From the NCBI GenBank assembly GCA_948957135.1, contig CARDBT010000014.1:16441-80440 (forward strand): a stretch of 64,000 nt of DNA. The letters are read 5' to 3'. The notes below the pieces were generated by a model. It did no database searches, was not told the origin of the DNA, and was given only the letters and a program-made list of their open reading frames with translations. This DNA comes from COE1 sp910588595. Lineage in GTDB: Bacteria > Bacillota > Clostridia > Lachnospirales > Lachnospiraceae. Both the position numbers and the translations under genes were made by a program. Shown in pieces: positions 15,542 through 24,592 of this stretch. Position 1 is the first letter of the stretch, and the number at the start of each line of letters is the position of its first letter.

Positions 15542-17758
15542 TCAATAATTCCAAATCTGCATGGCAATGTTTAATATCGACAGTATCTGCACCGTGAGGG
15601 AAAGCATAATGATCTCAGTGCTCGTCCTCCCATTATCATGCGCATTTTTCTTCAGAAAAAACGGAAGCACAATAAGCAGAGGCAGCATATAGCGCCCTTG
15701 AACTCCGCCTATTACCTTATCCTCTGGTTTTGAATAGCTCAAATACATTGCCAGAAACACGCCGAAAAGGCTGGCTGCTACCATAAGGATTGACCAGAGC
15801 CTCCCCCTGAGACTCACAATGGCATTTCCCTGCCCATTATCCTTTCTATATGAAATATACAACAGCATCAATATCATGATGCCTATATATGTCGGATTTC
15901 GCCAATCCCACAGATGTCCCAGCCCACATCCAGTCATCGCCAGCCAATACTCATCTGCATATACGATAAAGGATCCCATCAGGCTTTCAATGAGATTCAA
16001 TGGATTTTCAATGGCGTATTCAAGGCTTGGCCACAAATACGGCTTATTATTCGCTATTTGATATGTCGTATCCAATGACAAAGTTTTGCCTGCATTTTGT
16101 ACCGCCTCGGCATTCGTGCTTATGACATCACTTCTTACCTGTGACATTGAGCCGATAGAATATTTATAAATGAGCAGCAGCGATACCGCCGCCACTGATA
16201 TCAGCATTATCTTGCAGCCCCTGCTTTTACGCTTCTCCTCACTTATACTCTGGTCCGGCAACAGAAATACCAGTGCCGTAAACGGTGCGTACACCGGTTT
16301 TAACGGTGCAAAAATAAATATGACGACTGCAAGAACCAGTATCTGTCTTCTAGTCACCCGTCCTGTCTGTGTACACAGCTTCAATAAATATGCAATAAAA
16401 AGAAAGGCAAATGCCAATATCAGTGTGTCGTACGAACACGAAGACACGGTTTCCAAAAGCATAGGTATCTGGCATATGGCAAAGAAGATCCACTTGCCAT
16501 ATGGGATCAATCTGATCGCCCAGTATACTATGAATACAAACACAAACAGGCTCATCAGCCTTGACATAAAGATCAGTCTGGCATAGTTGACATGCAATAA
16601 TCTGCCCAGCGTGATCCCTGCAGCCTGGGGGATATACATCGTAACAGGCACTGCTGCCACTCTTTGGCATTCAGAAGGAAGCATTTTTTCAGAGCGATCT
16701 TGATCCCCCCTGATCAATGACTTTATCATGTCAATTGTGTATGAATTGTTGGGACACAGCTCTCTGTAATTAATATCGCACTCCCGCATATAAATATAAC
16801 CGTCCGCATCATTTATGGGTTGTCCCATGATCATATTCGACAGTCTGTACGCCTGCGCAAAATGAAATTCTTCATCAGGCATACTGTACGGGGGCAATAC
16901 AACTGAGTATACACATCCAAAAATCAATGTTGACACTACAAAAAATAATTCCGCTTTGTCTATATTTTTGAACAACAAAAAAAGATATATTCCCGCCACA
17001 GCCAGAAAGGCAGCTACCACACCCACAAACATTGGATAATTTAGCGAATCCCGAAATACAAATCCAGCTCTAAAGTATATTGATATCAGTAATATATCAG
17101 CTGTTAATGACAGTGTGATGATCGTTCTCTTCCTATTTAAAAATAATCTTTCAAATCCCAACAGATATAAAACTGCCACAAACACCCATACCAGCAGAAT
17201 AATCTGCATCCTCTTATCAAGCCGTGTACTAAATGCCGTTTCTACAACAATCGGATCATATAACTCCTCTCCATTTTTGATGGCATTTTCTCTTGCAGCG
17301 TCAGAACTATTCCCCGACTCAACAGAACCAATATACAATGTTCCTGTCATGTCATCCGATGAGATCCTCAAAACATAATTTTGCTGCGGCTCAACATATT
17401 GCCGTACATCAAACCACGTTATGCTCTGTAACTGCAACGACCCAATATCGATCAATTCCTGCCAGATTAGTTCATTCTTTTTGTCAACAATAGATATATC
17501 TAGTTTTCCTGTACTGTCATATACCCGATCGACCACACAAATTCCCACACTGCGGATTTTGTCTACAGCAAAGGTCATTTCCTGTTCTAATGTATCTCCC
17601 TGTTGATATTCTATTGGCTTTATCGAATCAAATGATCTGATAAGATCATAACCAGTATCAAAGTACTTTTTAGAAAATACAAAAAACAGTCCAGCAACAA
17701 GAACTACTGCAGCCATTATAAACCGTATCACCCAAATAAATTCTTTTTTCTTATACAT
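15542..17758 (-). CDS. DUF2142-family polytopic membrane protein (GT-C-like)
   Basis: This is a 738-residue integral membrane protein. After one N-terminal helix (about 5-25) comes an extracellular beta-rich domain (about 40-170), then some ten or more membrane helices. The motif PPYSMPDEEFHFAQAYRLSN marks DUF2142, a family related to GT-C glycosyltransferases that use lipid-linked sugars, with the acidic DEE in the first outer loop as the probable catalytic site. It is the last gene of the polysaccharide locus. A GGAGG ten bases before the ATG at 17758 supports the start. Likely function: sugar transfer to the polysaccharide on the outer face of the membrane; the exact sugar is unknown. The gene looks AT-richer than the middle of the locus. 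Confidence 0.8.
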   Translation of the reverse strand: MYKKKEFIWVIRFIMAAVVLVAGLFFVFSKKYFDTGYDLIRSFDSIKPIEYQQGDTLEQEMTFAVDKIRSVGICVVDRVYDSTGKLDISIVDKKNELIWQELIDIGSLQLQSITWFDVRQYVEPQQNYVLRISSDDMTGTLYIGSVESGNSSDAARENAIKNGEELYDPIVVETAFSTRLDKRMQIILLVWVFVAVLYLLGFERLFLNRKRTIITLSLTADILLISIYFRAGFVFRDSLNYPMFVGVVAAFLAVAGIYLFLLFKNIDKAELFFVVSTLIFGCVYSVVLPPYSMPDEEFHFAQAYRLSNMIMGQPINDADGYIYMRECDINYRELCPNNSYTIDMIKSLIRGDQDRSEKMLPSECQRVAAVPVTMYIPQAAGITLGRLLHVNYARLIFMSRLMSLFVFVFIVYWAIRLIPYGKWIFFAICQIPMLLETVSSCSYDTLILAFAFLFIAYLLKLCTQTGRVTRRQILVLAVVIFIFAPLKPVYAPFTALVFLLPDQSISEEKRKSRGCKIMLISVAAVSLLLIYKYSIGSMSQVRSDVISTNAEAVQNAGKTLSLDTTYQIANNKPYLWPSLEYAIENPLNLIESLMGSFIVYADEYWLAMTGCGLGHLWDWRNPTYIGIMILMLLYISYRKDNGQGNAIVSLRGRLWSILMVAASLFGVFLAMYLSYSKPEDKVIGGVQGRYMLPLLIVLPFFLKKNAHDNGRTSTEIIMLSLTVQILSILNIAMQIWNY

Positions 17759-17902
17759 ACACAATAGTCCTCCGCAAACTTTTCCGTCTGTGCATAAAAC
17801 TAATTTATCTTTAAACCGCACGCACTCAATACCGTAACTGTATAACAGTGCACACCAGAAAGCAGTACCCCGTCATCTGCATCAGCTAATGTTTGTTTAA
17901 AA

Positions 17903-18751
17903 CTAATTCTGCATCAATCTGATCAATTTCTGTATTATTGGAATAGACAGCAATCTTTCTTTCTCTATATAGTAAACACCTCTAATATCTTTTCTTTCCA
18001 GACACTGCCTAAGTAGCTTTCTCCTCCTCCTTGCTGATTCTGACTTTACCGCTCTGACAGAAGTCTCTCTTGTGTGATGATACACATAAAAATCCGCTAC
18101 TGGCAGTTTCTCAATGATAGCTACATTGTGCTTTTTCATGAGAAGTGACAGAATGCTCTGATCATGTCTATTCTCCTGAAATCCTTCATAATTATCCAGT
18201 CCGCATGTGTTAGGTGCGTCTGTGATAATCCTGTAATCCTGTGCATATTTAAGCCATTCCGCTATGATACTTTGCGTATTTTGCGTCTTCCTAAGCACAA
18301 TGATACCTGCCCAGCACTGGTACTGATCTGTATATTCCTCCTTATCACAATCCATATATACAAATGCATCACGTTTTGTCCAGTGCTTTTCCAAATACCT
18401 ATAGCGCCTGCTCCCTATCATATCAATATTATTCTGCTGCATATACACAATAACAGGGTCAACACTTCCTCTATAATATCCTCCGGCACCATCCATATAT
18501 ATCAAAAAATCGCCATCCGCAATTCCATTTAATGCCTTGTTCACAAAATATGGTTTCCACAGATAGCAGCCTTTTCTACGTTCTCCGCCTGCTTCTAATA
18601 TCTTCCTGTTCCTATTCTGAAACTCATCATCCATATCTGCAATATTATAACACAGTATCTGATCAACTTTTCCATTTTTTAGAGCTGTGTCAAGCTGAAA
18701 TTTCGCCGATGGCATATAAGCATCATCCGCACAAGCCATTGCATACACCAT
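17903..18751 (-). CDS. Predicted glycosyltransferase (family not firmly assigned)
   Basis: This is a 282-residue soluble protein opening MVYAMACADDAYMPSAKFQL. The segment GCYLWKPYFVNKAL followed by DGDFLIYMDGAG is typical of a group of putative capsular glycosyltransferases in which the aspartates of the second motif bind the nucleotide sugar and metal. Other conserved-looking patches are CWAGIIVLRKT and RHDQSILSLLMKKH (the QSILSLL motif also occurs in GT8/GT32-like enzymes). The C-terminus is basic. GGAGG precedes the ATG. It lies between a decayed acyltransferase and the DUF2142 gene. The GT role is well supported by context; donor and acceptor are unknown. Confidence 0.72.
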   Translation of the reverse strand: MVYAMACADDAYMPSAKFQLDTALKNGKVDQILCYNIADMDDEFQNRNRKILEAGGERRKGCYLWKPYFVNKALNGIADGDFLIYMDGAGGYYRGSVDPVIVYMQQNNIDMIGSRRYRYLEKHWTKRDAFVYMDCDKEEYTDQYQCWAGIIVLRKTQNTQSIIAEWLKYAQDYRIITDAPNTCGLDNYEGFQENRHDQSILSLLMKKHNVAIIEKLPVADFYVYHHTRETSVRAVKSESARRRRKLLRQCLERKDIRGVYYIEKERLLSIPIIQKLIRLMQN

Positions 18752-18848
18752 TTCACCACACCTCCATCATTTTCTTATTATGAATCATAAATCTTAGACG
18801 AATACATTATTTGATTAACAATTTTTAGAATACTGCCACCCTATATTC

Positions 18849-19141
18849 TCATAGTACTCTAATGAATTTCTTTTCTATCAATTCCTCTGATATGATCGCA
18901 ATCCCTAATGCTGTCAATACCCAAAAGCAATATCCTGCTATCTGCAGCCAAATGTTTTTATCTCATTACATGCATATGTTTTGATATAATTTAATATAAT
19001 AATATGGGATAAATAAATTCCATAACTATGCCTTCCTATCAAAACCAAAAACTGATTCTCAAATATGACAAAATAACCTTTATTTAATATCAGCGGCAAA
19101 ATACTTGCTGCCACAAAGAAAGTATCAGCTATCTTGGAGAA
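18849..19141 (-). pseudogene. Acyltransferase-3 (OafA/YrhL type) remnant, truncated and frameshifted
   Basis: The minus strand still encodes the C-terminal part of an acyltransferase-3 membrane protein. Frame one runs from FSKIADTFF through IGRHSYGIYLSHIII, a diagnostic C-terminal motif, to a stop near 18939. The matching continuation (LQIAGYCFWVLTALGIAII, ending KKFIRVL and TGA at 18849) is in another frame, so a small indel lies near 18945-18960. No start or N-terminal two thirds remain. It is thus a dead gene of a sugar O-acylating enzyme between the ABC transporter and a glycosyltransferase. The rest of the gap 18752-19177 is AT-rich and empty. Confidence 0.75.
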
Positions 19142-19177
19142 TCAATACATTGCCTGTTGCAATTCATTTTATTCACG

Positions 19178-20923
19178 CTACAACACCTCCTGTTTCATCC
19201 GCTCCACGAATCCTCCTTTTCCGACTTCATATATTTTATCGCATTTTCTGATCGTACTTAATCTGTGCGCTATGACGATCAGCGTCCTCGTTCCATGCAG
19301 ACCGTCTATCGCCTCCATCACTTCTTTCTCGGTCTCATTGTCAAGTGCCGAAGTGGCCTCATCAAGTATCAGTACATTAGGATTGCGGTAAAGTGCCCTC
19401 GCTATGCCAATCCGCTGTCTCTGCCCGCCGGAAAGTTTGACTCCCCTGTCACCGATCATGGCGTCAAGACCGTCTGGCAGGGAGTGCACAAATTGATCGA
19501 GCTGTGCCTCCCGCAAGGCTTTCTCTATTGCAGCATTGTCAATCTCAGCCTCCTGGATACCAAAGGCAATGTTTGCACGGATACTGTCATCCATCAGATA
19601 GATCGACTGTGGAATATATCCGACATCTTCATGCCAAGATGCCATACATCTGTTTATATCAACCCCATCAATCGTGAGTGTACCTTCCTGTGGCTTGAGA
19701 ATTCCAAGTATCAGATCGGCAGCTGTTGTCTTACCTGCTCCCGACTCCCCGATAAATGCCACAGATGTGTTTTTCTTGATCGCAAGACTGGCATTTTTTA
19801 ATATCCACTTATCTGACTTCGGGTAATGAAAGGACACATGATCAAGACGAATCACATCGTTGAAAGAAACTTTTAGTGTATCCTCCTGATCTGCCATCCT
19901 CTGCTCCATAAGCTGTTCAATCTCCTTCAAATCGCTGTAAACAGAATCGATCGCGGGTTTGTTGAACATCATCCCGCTGATGTAACCTGTAATCTTGTTA
20001 AACGAAGGAAGCATACGGAAAGCTGCAACTGCAAACACAGACAGAGTTGTGACAAATGAGGTGATATCACTCTTGACCACGACAATCTTTATGATCATTG
20101 CTATCATCAAACTGCATATACACACAGTCTCCATAACCGGTCTTGGAAGATACGTGAGTATAGACTGCTGCCTTTGTATTCTCACACAATCCTTGAAATT
20201 TTTGTCATAATTGGATGCAAAAAAACTTTCTTTATTTGATACCTTAATCTCCTTAATCCCTGAAAAAGCCTGAAAAAGCCATTTTGTAACCAGAACATTT
20301 GCCTGTCTGCTCTCCTCTCCAATTTTTACAAGCACTTTTCTGAAAAAGATAGTAAAAATAACAATAAATAAAAACAATAGAGAGGCAACTGCCAATGTAG
20401 ACACCCAGTCCTGAACAAAAAGATATACGACCAGCACTGTACTTACACTAAACTCCGCAAGAAACTGCAGAGCGTTTAGCACCACGGTAAAAAAGCCATT
20501 GACATCATTCGTGATATTCCTTTGAAATTCTGCAACATTTTTAGACACATGAAAAAGATAGTCCTGCTGCATATAACTCCTCATCATCCTCACAGACATC
20601 CGCTGCTGATTGTTAAAGACAAACCGATACTGCAGGCTGTACATCACCGTCACATAGATATTCTTGAATATATAGATCGCGATCAAAACGATCGCCAAAA
20701 ACACAATCATTTGATTCACATCTGTAATACCTGTATACTTGCCGATTAACACAAAATACCATTTATCATTAATAGTTTCCGGCTGCATTGCCACATTGAT
20801 CAGCGGCATGACCGCTGATACACCCAACAGTTCCACAAATGCACCGATCAGTATGATGACAAGCAGTATACTTAAGTTGATTTTCTGTTTTATGTCTAAA
20901 ACGTAATTGATCTTTTTAAACAT
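19178..20923 (-). CDS. PglK/MsbA-like ABC flippase (fused membrane and ATPase domains), copy 1
   Basis: This 581-residue half-transporter has a six-helix membrane domain (about 15-320) and a C-terminal ATPase. Walker A GESGAGKTT starts at 392, the Q-loop is near 439, the signature LSGGQ is at 497-501, Walker B ILDE gives D521/E522 and the switch is H553. Domain order and length match PglK/WlaB, which moves lipid-linked oligosaccharides across the membrane as a homodimer. The start at 20923 follows GAGAGG; the GTG further up overlaps the preceding gene. A second copy lies at 41827-43569. As no Wzx is seen in the locus, these proteins are the best flippase candidates. Alternative: a drug or lipid exporter, less likely in this context. 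Confidence 0.88.
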   Translation of the reverse strand: MFKKINYVLDIKQKINLSILLVIILIGAFVELLGVSAVMPLINVAMQPETINDKWYFVLIGKYTGITDVNQMIVFLAIVLIAIYIFKNIYVTVMYSLQYRFVFNNQQRMSVRMMRSYMQQDYLFHVSKNVAEFQRNITNDVNGFFTVVLNALQFLAEFSVSTVLVVYLFVQDWVSTLAVASLLFLFIVIFTIFFRKVLVKIGEESRQANVLVTKWLFQAFSGIKEIKVSNKESFFASNYDKNFKDCVRIQRQQSILTYLPRPVMETVCICSLMIAMIIKIVVVKSDITSFVTTLSVFAVAAFRMLPSFNKITGYISGMMFNKPAIDSVYSDLKEIEQLMEQRMADQEDTLKVSFNDVIRLDHVSFHYPKSDKWILKNASLAIKKNTSVAFIGESGAGKTTAADLILGILKPQEGTLTIDGVDINRCMASWHEDVGYIPQSIYLMDDSIRANIAFGIQEAEIDNAAIEKALREAQLDQFVHSLPDGLDAMIGDRGVKLSGGQRQRIGIARALYRNPNVLILDEATSALDNETEKEVMEAIDGLHGTRTLIVIAHRLSTIRKCDKIYEVGKGGFVERMKQEVL

Positions 20924-20952
20924 CCTATTAATCCTCTCTATGGAGAACACAC

Positions 20953-22632
20953 CTAATCCGGCTTATAAAACTGTGAGATCTCCGCTGCTGTCCTTGGCTT
21001 TTTTCTCATATACGCATCATAATCCTTGAAGTAGTGCCCCATATCCCATGCCTGAAATCCCTTTTTGTGCAGATCACAGGCAAGAACCTTTGCTGTCGGT
21101 CCAAGGACAATGCACACCAACCGCTTTTTGCTTGTTTTCAGGACATCACGCAGCAGGCCATCGTACGCTGCATAGGCATTCATGCTGGGAGCTGTCACAA
21201 ACTCCACGGACCTGCAAACATCATATGCCTTGTGCTCAAGCCTGTCAAAAACTCCCTCGCCGCACACGATTGTCACATGCCTGTCTTTTAATAGTTTCTG
21301 CATCCTTCTGTAGTACTTCTTAAAATCGTATCTCTCATATGTCTGGTACACCTGCGTGATACAGGTGTCCATATAGACCATGTCCTTACTACAGTTCCTA
21401 CACAGAAATCTCCGCTGTTGGGCAAGCGCCCTTGCAAACTTTGCCGTGAAATCGTTCAAGTGTTTTACAGGATGCATATAATAGTATGGCAAGCCGATCC
21501 TGAGTCCGTCAATATTTGTCTTTAAAAGCTTTCTGAGACGTTTTGCCAGCCGGGGATCATACGCTTGAAAGGGAATGGAGTGTCCCTGCATGATCGAGAT
21601 CTCCCCGTCACCATATCGCAGAAAGCTGATCTTCTCATTTTCGAGCAGCGTGAGCGTCTCTTCCGTGTCCAAAATATTGAGTGCATCTGCGTATCTTCCC
21701 TTCTCGTACTTTCTGCGCTCAATATGCCTGTCTATCCGTTTCGGAAGCTTCATAAGCTTCCCTGCAAATTCCTTTACCTTCTTTTTTCCCAGGCATTTCT
21801 GCGAATAACCTTTTGCGCTCTTTCTCAACACAAAATATTCCGCTCCCACATGAATCATACTGTTGTCCATAGACGCGATCTTATCGATATCAAGCGTGTT
21901 ATCCTCATCATTGTAGAGTCTGTCCAACGAGTCGATATCCGTGGGCATACTGTCATCAAAACCGTTTTGGTGCGTCTCCTGTACTCTGTTGACCGTTATG
22001 ACGACCGCACATCCTGACTGTCTGTTTGATGCCATATGAGGACGCGTAATGCGCATCTGTCTGTTGTCCGGTGTTATCATCGCCTCATAATAATTGGGAT
22101 TCTTGATAGCATTTTCTTCCTCCATTGTCATCCGGACCACATCAGCCTTGCGGTACAAAGTACAGTCGAGCTCCCATGGATAATTGTAATGCTGATACAC
22201 ACAGTCCCATTTCCACTCCAGTACCGTATCGTCTGACGACAGATTTTCCGGCATGGGTCTTATGTTTCCACCGAGGCGCATGCTGTAACCAAAGACCTGG
22301 TCATTTGTCCGCAAGTATTCACTTGCCTTTTTCAGACTAAATGACCTGGTGAACACAACATCATCGCAGCCAAACATGATATATCCGCCTGCGTCTGCTA
22401 TGATCTGCTTCAGATCTGTCTCGAACTTATTTTCTTTTATCCATTTTACCCGTGGAAAATTCTGTATCAGCTTTTCATATCTGATATTCTCCGTCTCACA
22501 GTAGAGCACAGTGACCATTTCCTGCACTGCGTCTGAGAACTTTAACAGACTTTCAAGATACGCGTGCATCTGCATGGGGCGATCTTTTGAAAATACGATG
22601 ATCGATATTTGATTTTGCCTCTCTATATCCAT
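20953..22632 (-). CDS. Two-domain glycosyltransferase: GT-A-like N-terminus plus GT-D (DUF1792-like) C-terminus
   Basis: This is a 559-residue protein. Residues 1-265 look like a nucleotide-sugar GT-A fold (ISIIVFSKDRPMQMHAYLES at the start, YIMFGCDDVVF at 84-94 with acidic pair D90/D91). After a basic linker (about 280-315), residues 325-555 match the DUF1792 GT-D family: FLRYGDGEISIM with the metal-binding D342-x-E344, LRIGLPYYY, and the C-terminal CIVLGPTAKVLACDLHKKGFQAWDMGHY. GT-D enzymes act in streptococcal Ser-rich protein and polysaccharide glycosylation. Two catalytic sites on one chain suggest two consecutive sugars. Its ATG overlaps the stop of the RelE-like gene (TAATG), so translation may be coupled to the defence-like cassette. 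Confidence 0.78.
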   Translation of the reverse strand: MDIERQNQISIIVFSKDRPMQMHAYLESLLKFSDAVQEMVTVLYCETENIRYEKLIQNFPRVKWIKENKFETDLKQIIADAGGYIMFGCDDVVFTRSFSLKKASEYLRTNDQVFGYSMRLGGNIRPMPENLSSDDTVLEWKWDCVYQHYNYPWELDCTLYRKADVVRMTMEEENAIKNPNYYEAMITPDNRQMRITRPHMASNRQSGCAVVITVNRVQETHQNGFDDSMPTDIDSLDRLYNDEDNTLDIDKIASMDNSMIHVGAEYFVLRKSAKGYSQKCLGKKKVKEFAGKLMKLPKRIDRHIERRKYEKGRYADALNILDTEETLTLLENEKISFLRYGDGEISIMQGHSIPFQAYDPRLAKRLRKLLKTNIDGLRIGLPYYYMHPVKHLNDFTAKFARALAQQRRFLCRNCSKDMVYMDTCITQVYQTYERYDFKKYYRRMQKLLKDRHVTIVCGEGVFDRLEHKAYDVCRSVEFVTAPSMNAYAAYDGLLRDVLKTSKKRLVCIVLGPTAKVLACDLHKKGFQAWDMGHYFKDYDAYMRKKPRTAAEISQFYKPD

Positions 22633-23513
22633 TACTCTTTTATCCTTTCAGCCAGTTTGATCTCGTTTGAGGGCGTTTTCTCTGTCTTCTTGATAAATCC
22701 ATTCAGAAAAACCAATTCTCTCCCCCATTGAAACAATACTCTCAGTTCCCTTCCACCGCTGACACTTAGACGGTATTCACAGATATCGTCCTTTATACTG
22801 TCCCACCAGTGGGTTTTGTGTCCATTAGACTTATCATTGATCAATGTCTGAATATTTTCCAGAAACTTCAGGAGATCCTGTTCGTTTAGTCCACTGTTCA
22901 GCAGAGCATTTTCTGTATGACGATCTGTACATCGTACAGCCTTGTTCAAGTCATAGTGCTCAATGGCATAACGTATATTTTTCATATCGTCCTTAACATA
23001 CTCACGCATAAAAGTATTTACATTGGCTATATTGGCTATCTCAACCGGCTTTTTATTCCGGCAACACGCTATCAACTCTTCTGCCCTGTTATCCTCCTGT
23101 ATGGACAGCAGCGGACACTTTCGTTCAATCGCTTCCGTAAAACAGTTAGGCTCTAACGGTTCATCAGAATACCGTTTAACCAAAACCTGTTTAGCCGGAT
23201 ACTGATAATCGGTATCTGATCTTGACTGTATCTCATCTGCTTCATCCCAATAAGGATCGTGATAGGCCATCTGGATAATCTTCCCTTTCAGCAGTGTCGC
23301 TGCGGGTCTGTTAAAAGCTTCCTTTAAATATTTGTCCACTGTAACGTCTTCTGTAATTTTGCGGCTATATGTATCTTGTTTTTTCAATAAAGGTATTTTC
23401 TGGTCTATAATAAAATCGAGCAGCTTGTTGAGATATGTTAAAAAATAGTCCTCAAAATCGTCTATATCTGCAAACTGTCCATACAAAGACAGATCATTTA
23501 GTATTAGCTTCAT
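22632..23513 (-). CDS. Third gene of DUF262/ATPase cassette; C-terminal RelE/HigB-like domain
   Basis: This is a 293-residue protein not recognised over its full length. The N-terminus (MKLILNDLSLYGQFADIDDF) and the following 230 residues are predicted alpha-rich with no familiar motif; several HDPYWD, EPNCFTEAIERK-type patches look conserved. The last 48 residues (246-293) read YRLSVSGGRELRVLFQW, LVFLNGFIKKTEKTP and a terminal helix, which is the pattern of RelE/HigB-type toxins (beta strands followed by the KKTxKTP turn). Five bases separate it from the ATPase stop. The ribosome binding site is weak, so coupling is likely. It could be an effector, a specificity factor or a toxin domain used as a nuclease; there is no partner antitoxin gene. 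The assignment of the C-terminal fold is moderately sure. Confidence 0.6.
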   Translation of the reverse strand: MKLILNDLSLYGQFADIDDFEDYFLTYLNKLLDFIIDQKIPLLKKQDTYSRKITEDVTVDKYLKEAFNRPAATLLKGKIIQMAYHDPYWDEADEIQSRSDTDYQYPAKQVLVKRYSDEPLEPNCFTEAIERKCPLLSIQEDNRAEELIACCRNKKPVEIANIANVNTFMREYVKDDMKNIRYAIEHYDLNKAVRCTDRHTENALLNSGLNEQDLLKFLENIQTLINDKSNGHKTHWWDSIKDDICEYRLSVSGGRELRVLFQWGRELVFLNGFIKKTEKTPSNEIKLAERIKE

Positions 23514-23518
23514 TCCAT

Positions 23519-24589
23519 CTATAATCCTATCATTTTATTTAAATCCAGATCAAACTGGTCAAACAAATCTTTTCTCTGGTTTTCTATCCTTCCTCTTTTT
23601 CCAATCTTCACCCTGATCGCTTCGGCCAGATGCTGTTCATTTAAATACACAAACTGAATGTTGAGCCGTTCCTCCTGCATATTTCCGGTTGCCATCCCTA
23701 CACGGAATCCATTAAAGATGTGATCGCTGTGTGTTTCCACAAAAATCTGCCTGTCTCCTCCAGCAATAAAATACAAAAACTCACACACTTTTGCCTGCGC
23801 AGATGGATGGAGGTGAATCTCGGGATTCTCGATAATGATCACTCCACGCTCAGGCGCGGACAGACACATGACCAGTATCGGAATCAGATAACTGATCCCT
23901 GCACCGATATTTCCCGGTCTTATATTTTCCATGTCGTTCATTTGATAGGATACTTTGATCAAGTCCATTCCACTGATACTTTCTGTCATGATTGTAGAAT
24001 CCATGATATAGGAAAGCCACCAGTTCATCTGACCAAGCAGTGTAAAATCGGTCTTTCCCTTACACATTTCCGGTTCAACGATATCCCTTCCGTGTTGATT
24101 CAGATAAGACATTGCGTACTCGCCATCAATACCAATCACATCATCCAATGTCATATTTTTCTGGTATGCCCTGCGTGGACCAATTCTGTGACAGGATAAA
24201 TACTGGAGTCCTCTTTTTTTGATATTGAAACACTTTTTCCACTCTTCAAATTCCTGTTCCGATCCGCTCTCTGTATGAACTAAATAAGTTTCATTATCAC
24301 TAGACAATACCATCTTTGTTTCAATGAAACTTTTGTTATTGTTTTCTATGACCACTTTTAGTTCTTTCTCCGCACTGTAAATACACTTGGCATCCTCAAA
24401 ATTGCCAAATTCCACCAGTTTACCATTTATTCCTTCGACAGTTTCCAGATTTTGTCCCACCAGAAGGAGCGCCTGTTGTATTGTCGACTTTCCAGATGAA
24501 TTTGTTCCAATCAGTACATTCAAATTCCTGCACTCCATCTGCATGTTTTTTATGCATTTTAAGTTATTGATCTCCAGGCTGCAGATCAT
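23519..24589 (-). CDS. AAA ATPase of the RecF/OLD-like group with DUF3696-like tail
   Basis: This is a 356-residue SMC/OLD-like ATPase. Walker A GTNSSGKST is at 28-36. A signature-like GAGISYLIPIL (229-239) precedes Walker B GVIIIENPEIHLHP (249-262, acidic residues E254 and E257), and the ETHSDH switch is at 285-290. The C-terminus (about 310-356, GRIENQRKDLFDQFDLDLNKM) resembles DUF3696. No Toprim domain is present, so it differs from OLD nucleases and would depend on a partner for any cutting. Its ribosome binding site GGGGAGGTGA overlaps the stop of the DUF262 gene, three bases upstream, which binds the two genes together. Proteins of this type recur in bacterial anti-phage operons. Its role here is inferred from that association. 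Confidence 0.82.
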   Translation of the reverse strand: MICSLEINNLKCIKNMQMECRNLNVLIGTNSSGKSTIQQALLLVGQNLETVEGINGKLVEFGNFEDAKCIYSAEKELKVVIENNNKSFIETKMVLSSDNETYLVHTESGSEQEFEEWKKCFNIKKRGLQYLSCHRIGPRRAYQKNMTLDDVIGIDGEYAMSYLNQHGRDIVEPEMCKGKTDFTLLGQMNWWLSYIMDSTIMTESISGMDLIKVSYQMNDMENIRPGNIGAGISYLIPILVMCLSAPERGVIIIENPEIHLHPSAQAKVCEFLYFIAGGDRQIFVETHSDHIFNGFRVGMATGNMQEERLNIQFVYLNEQHLAEAIRVKIGKRGRIENQRKDLFDQFDLDLNKMIGL

Positions 24590-24592
24590 ATG

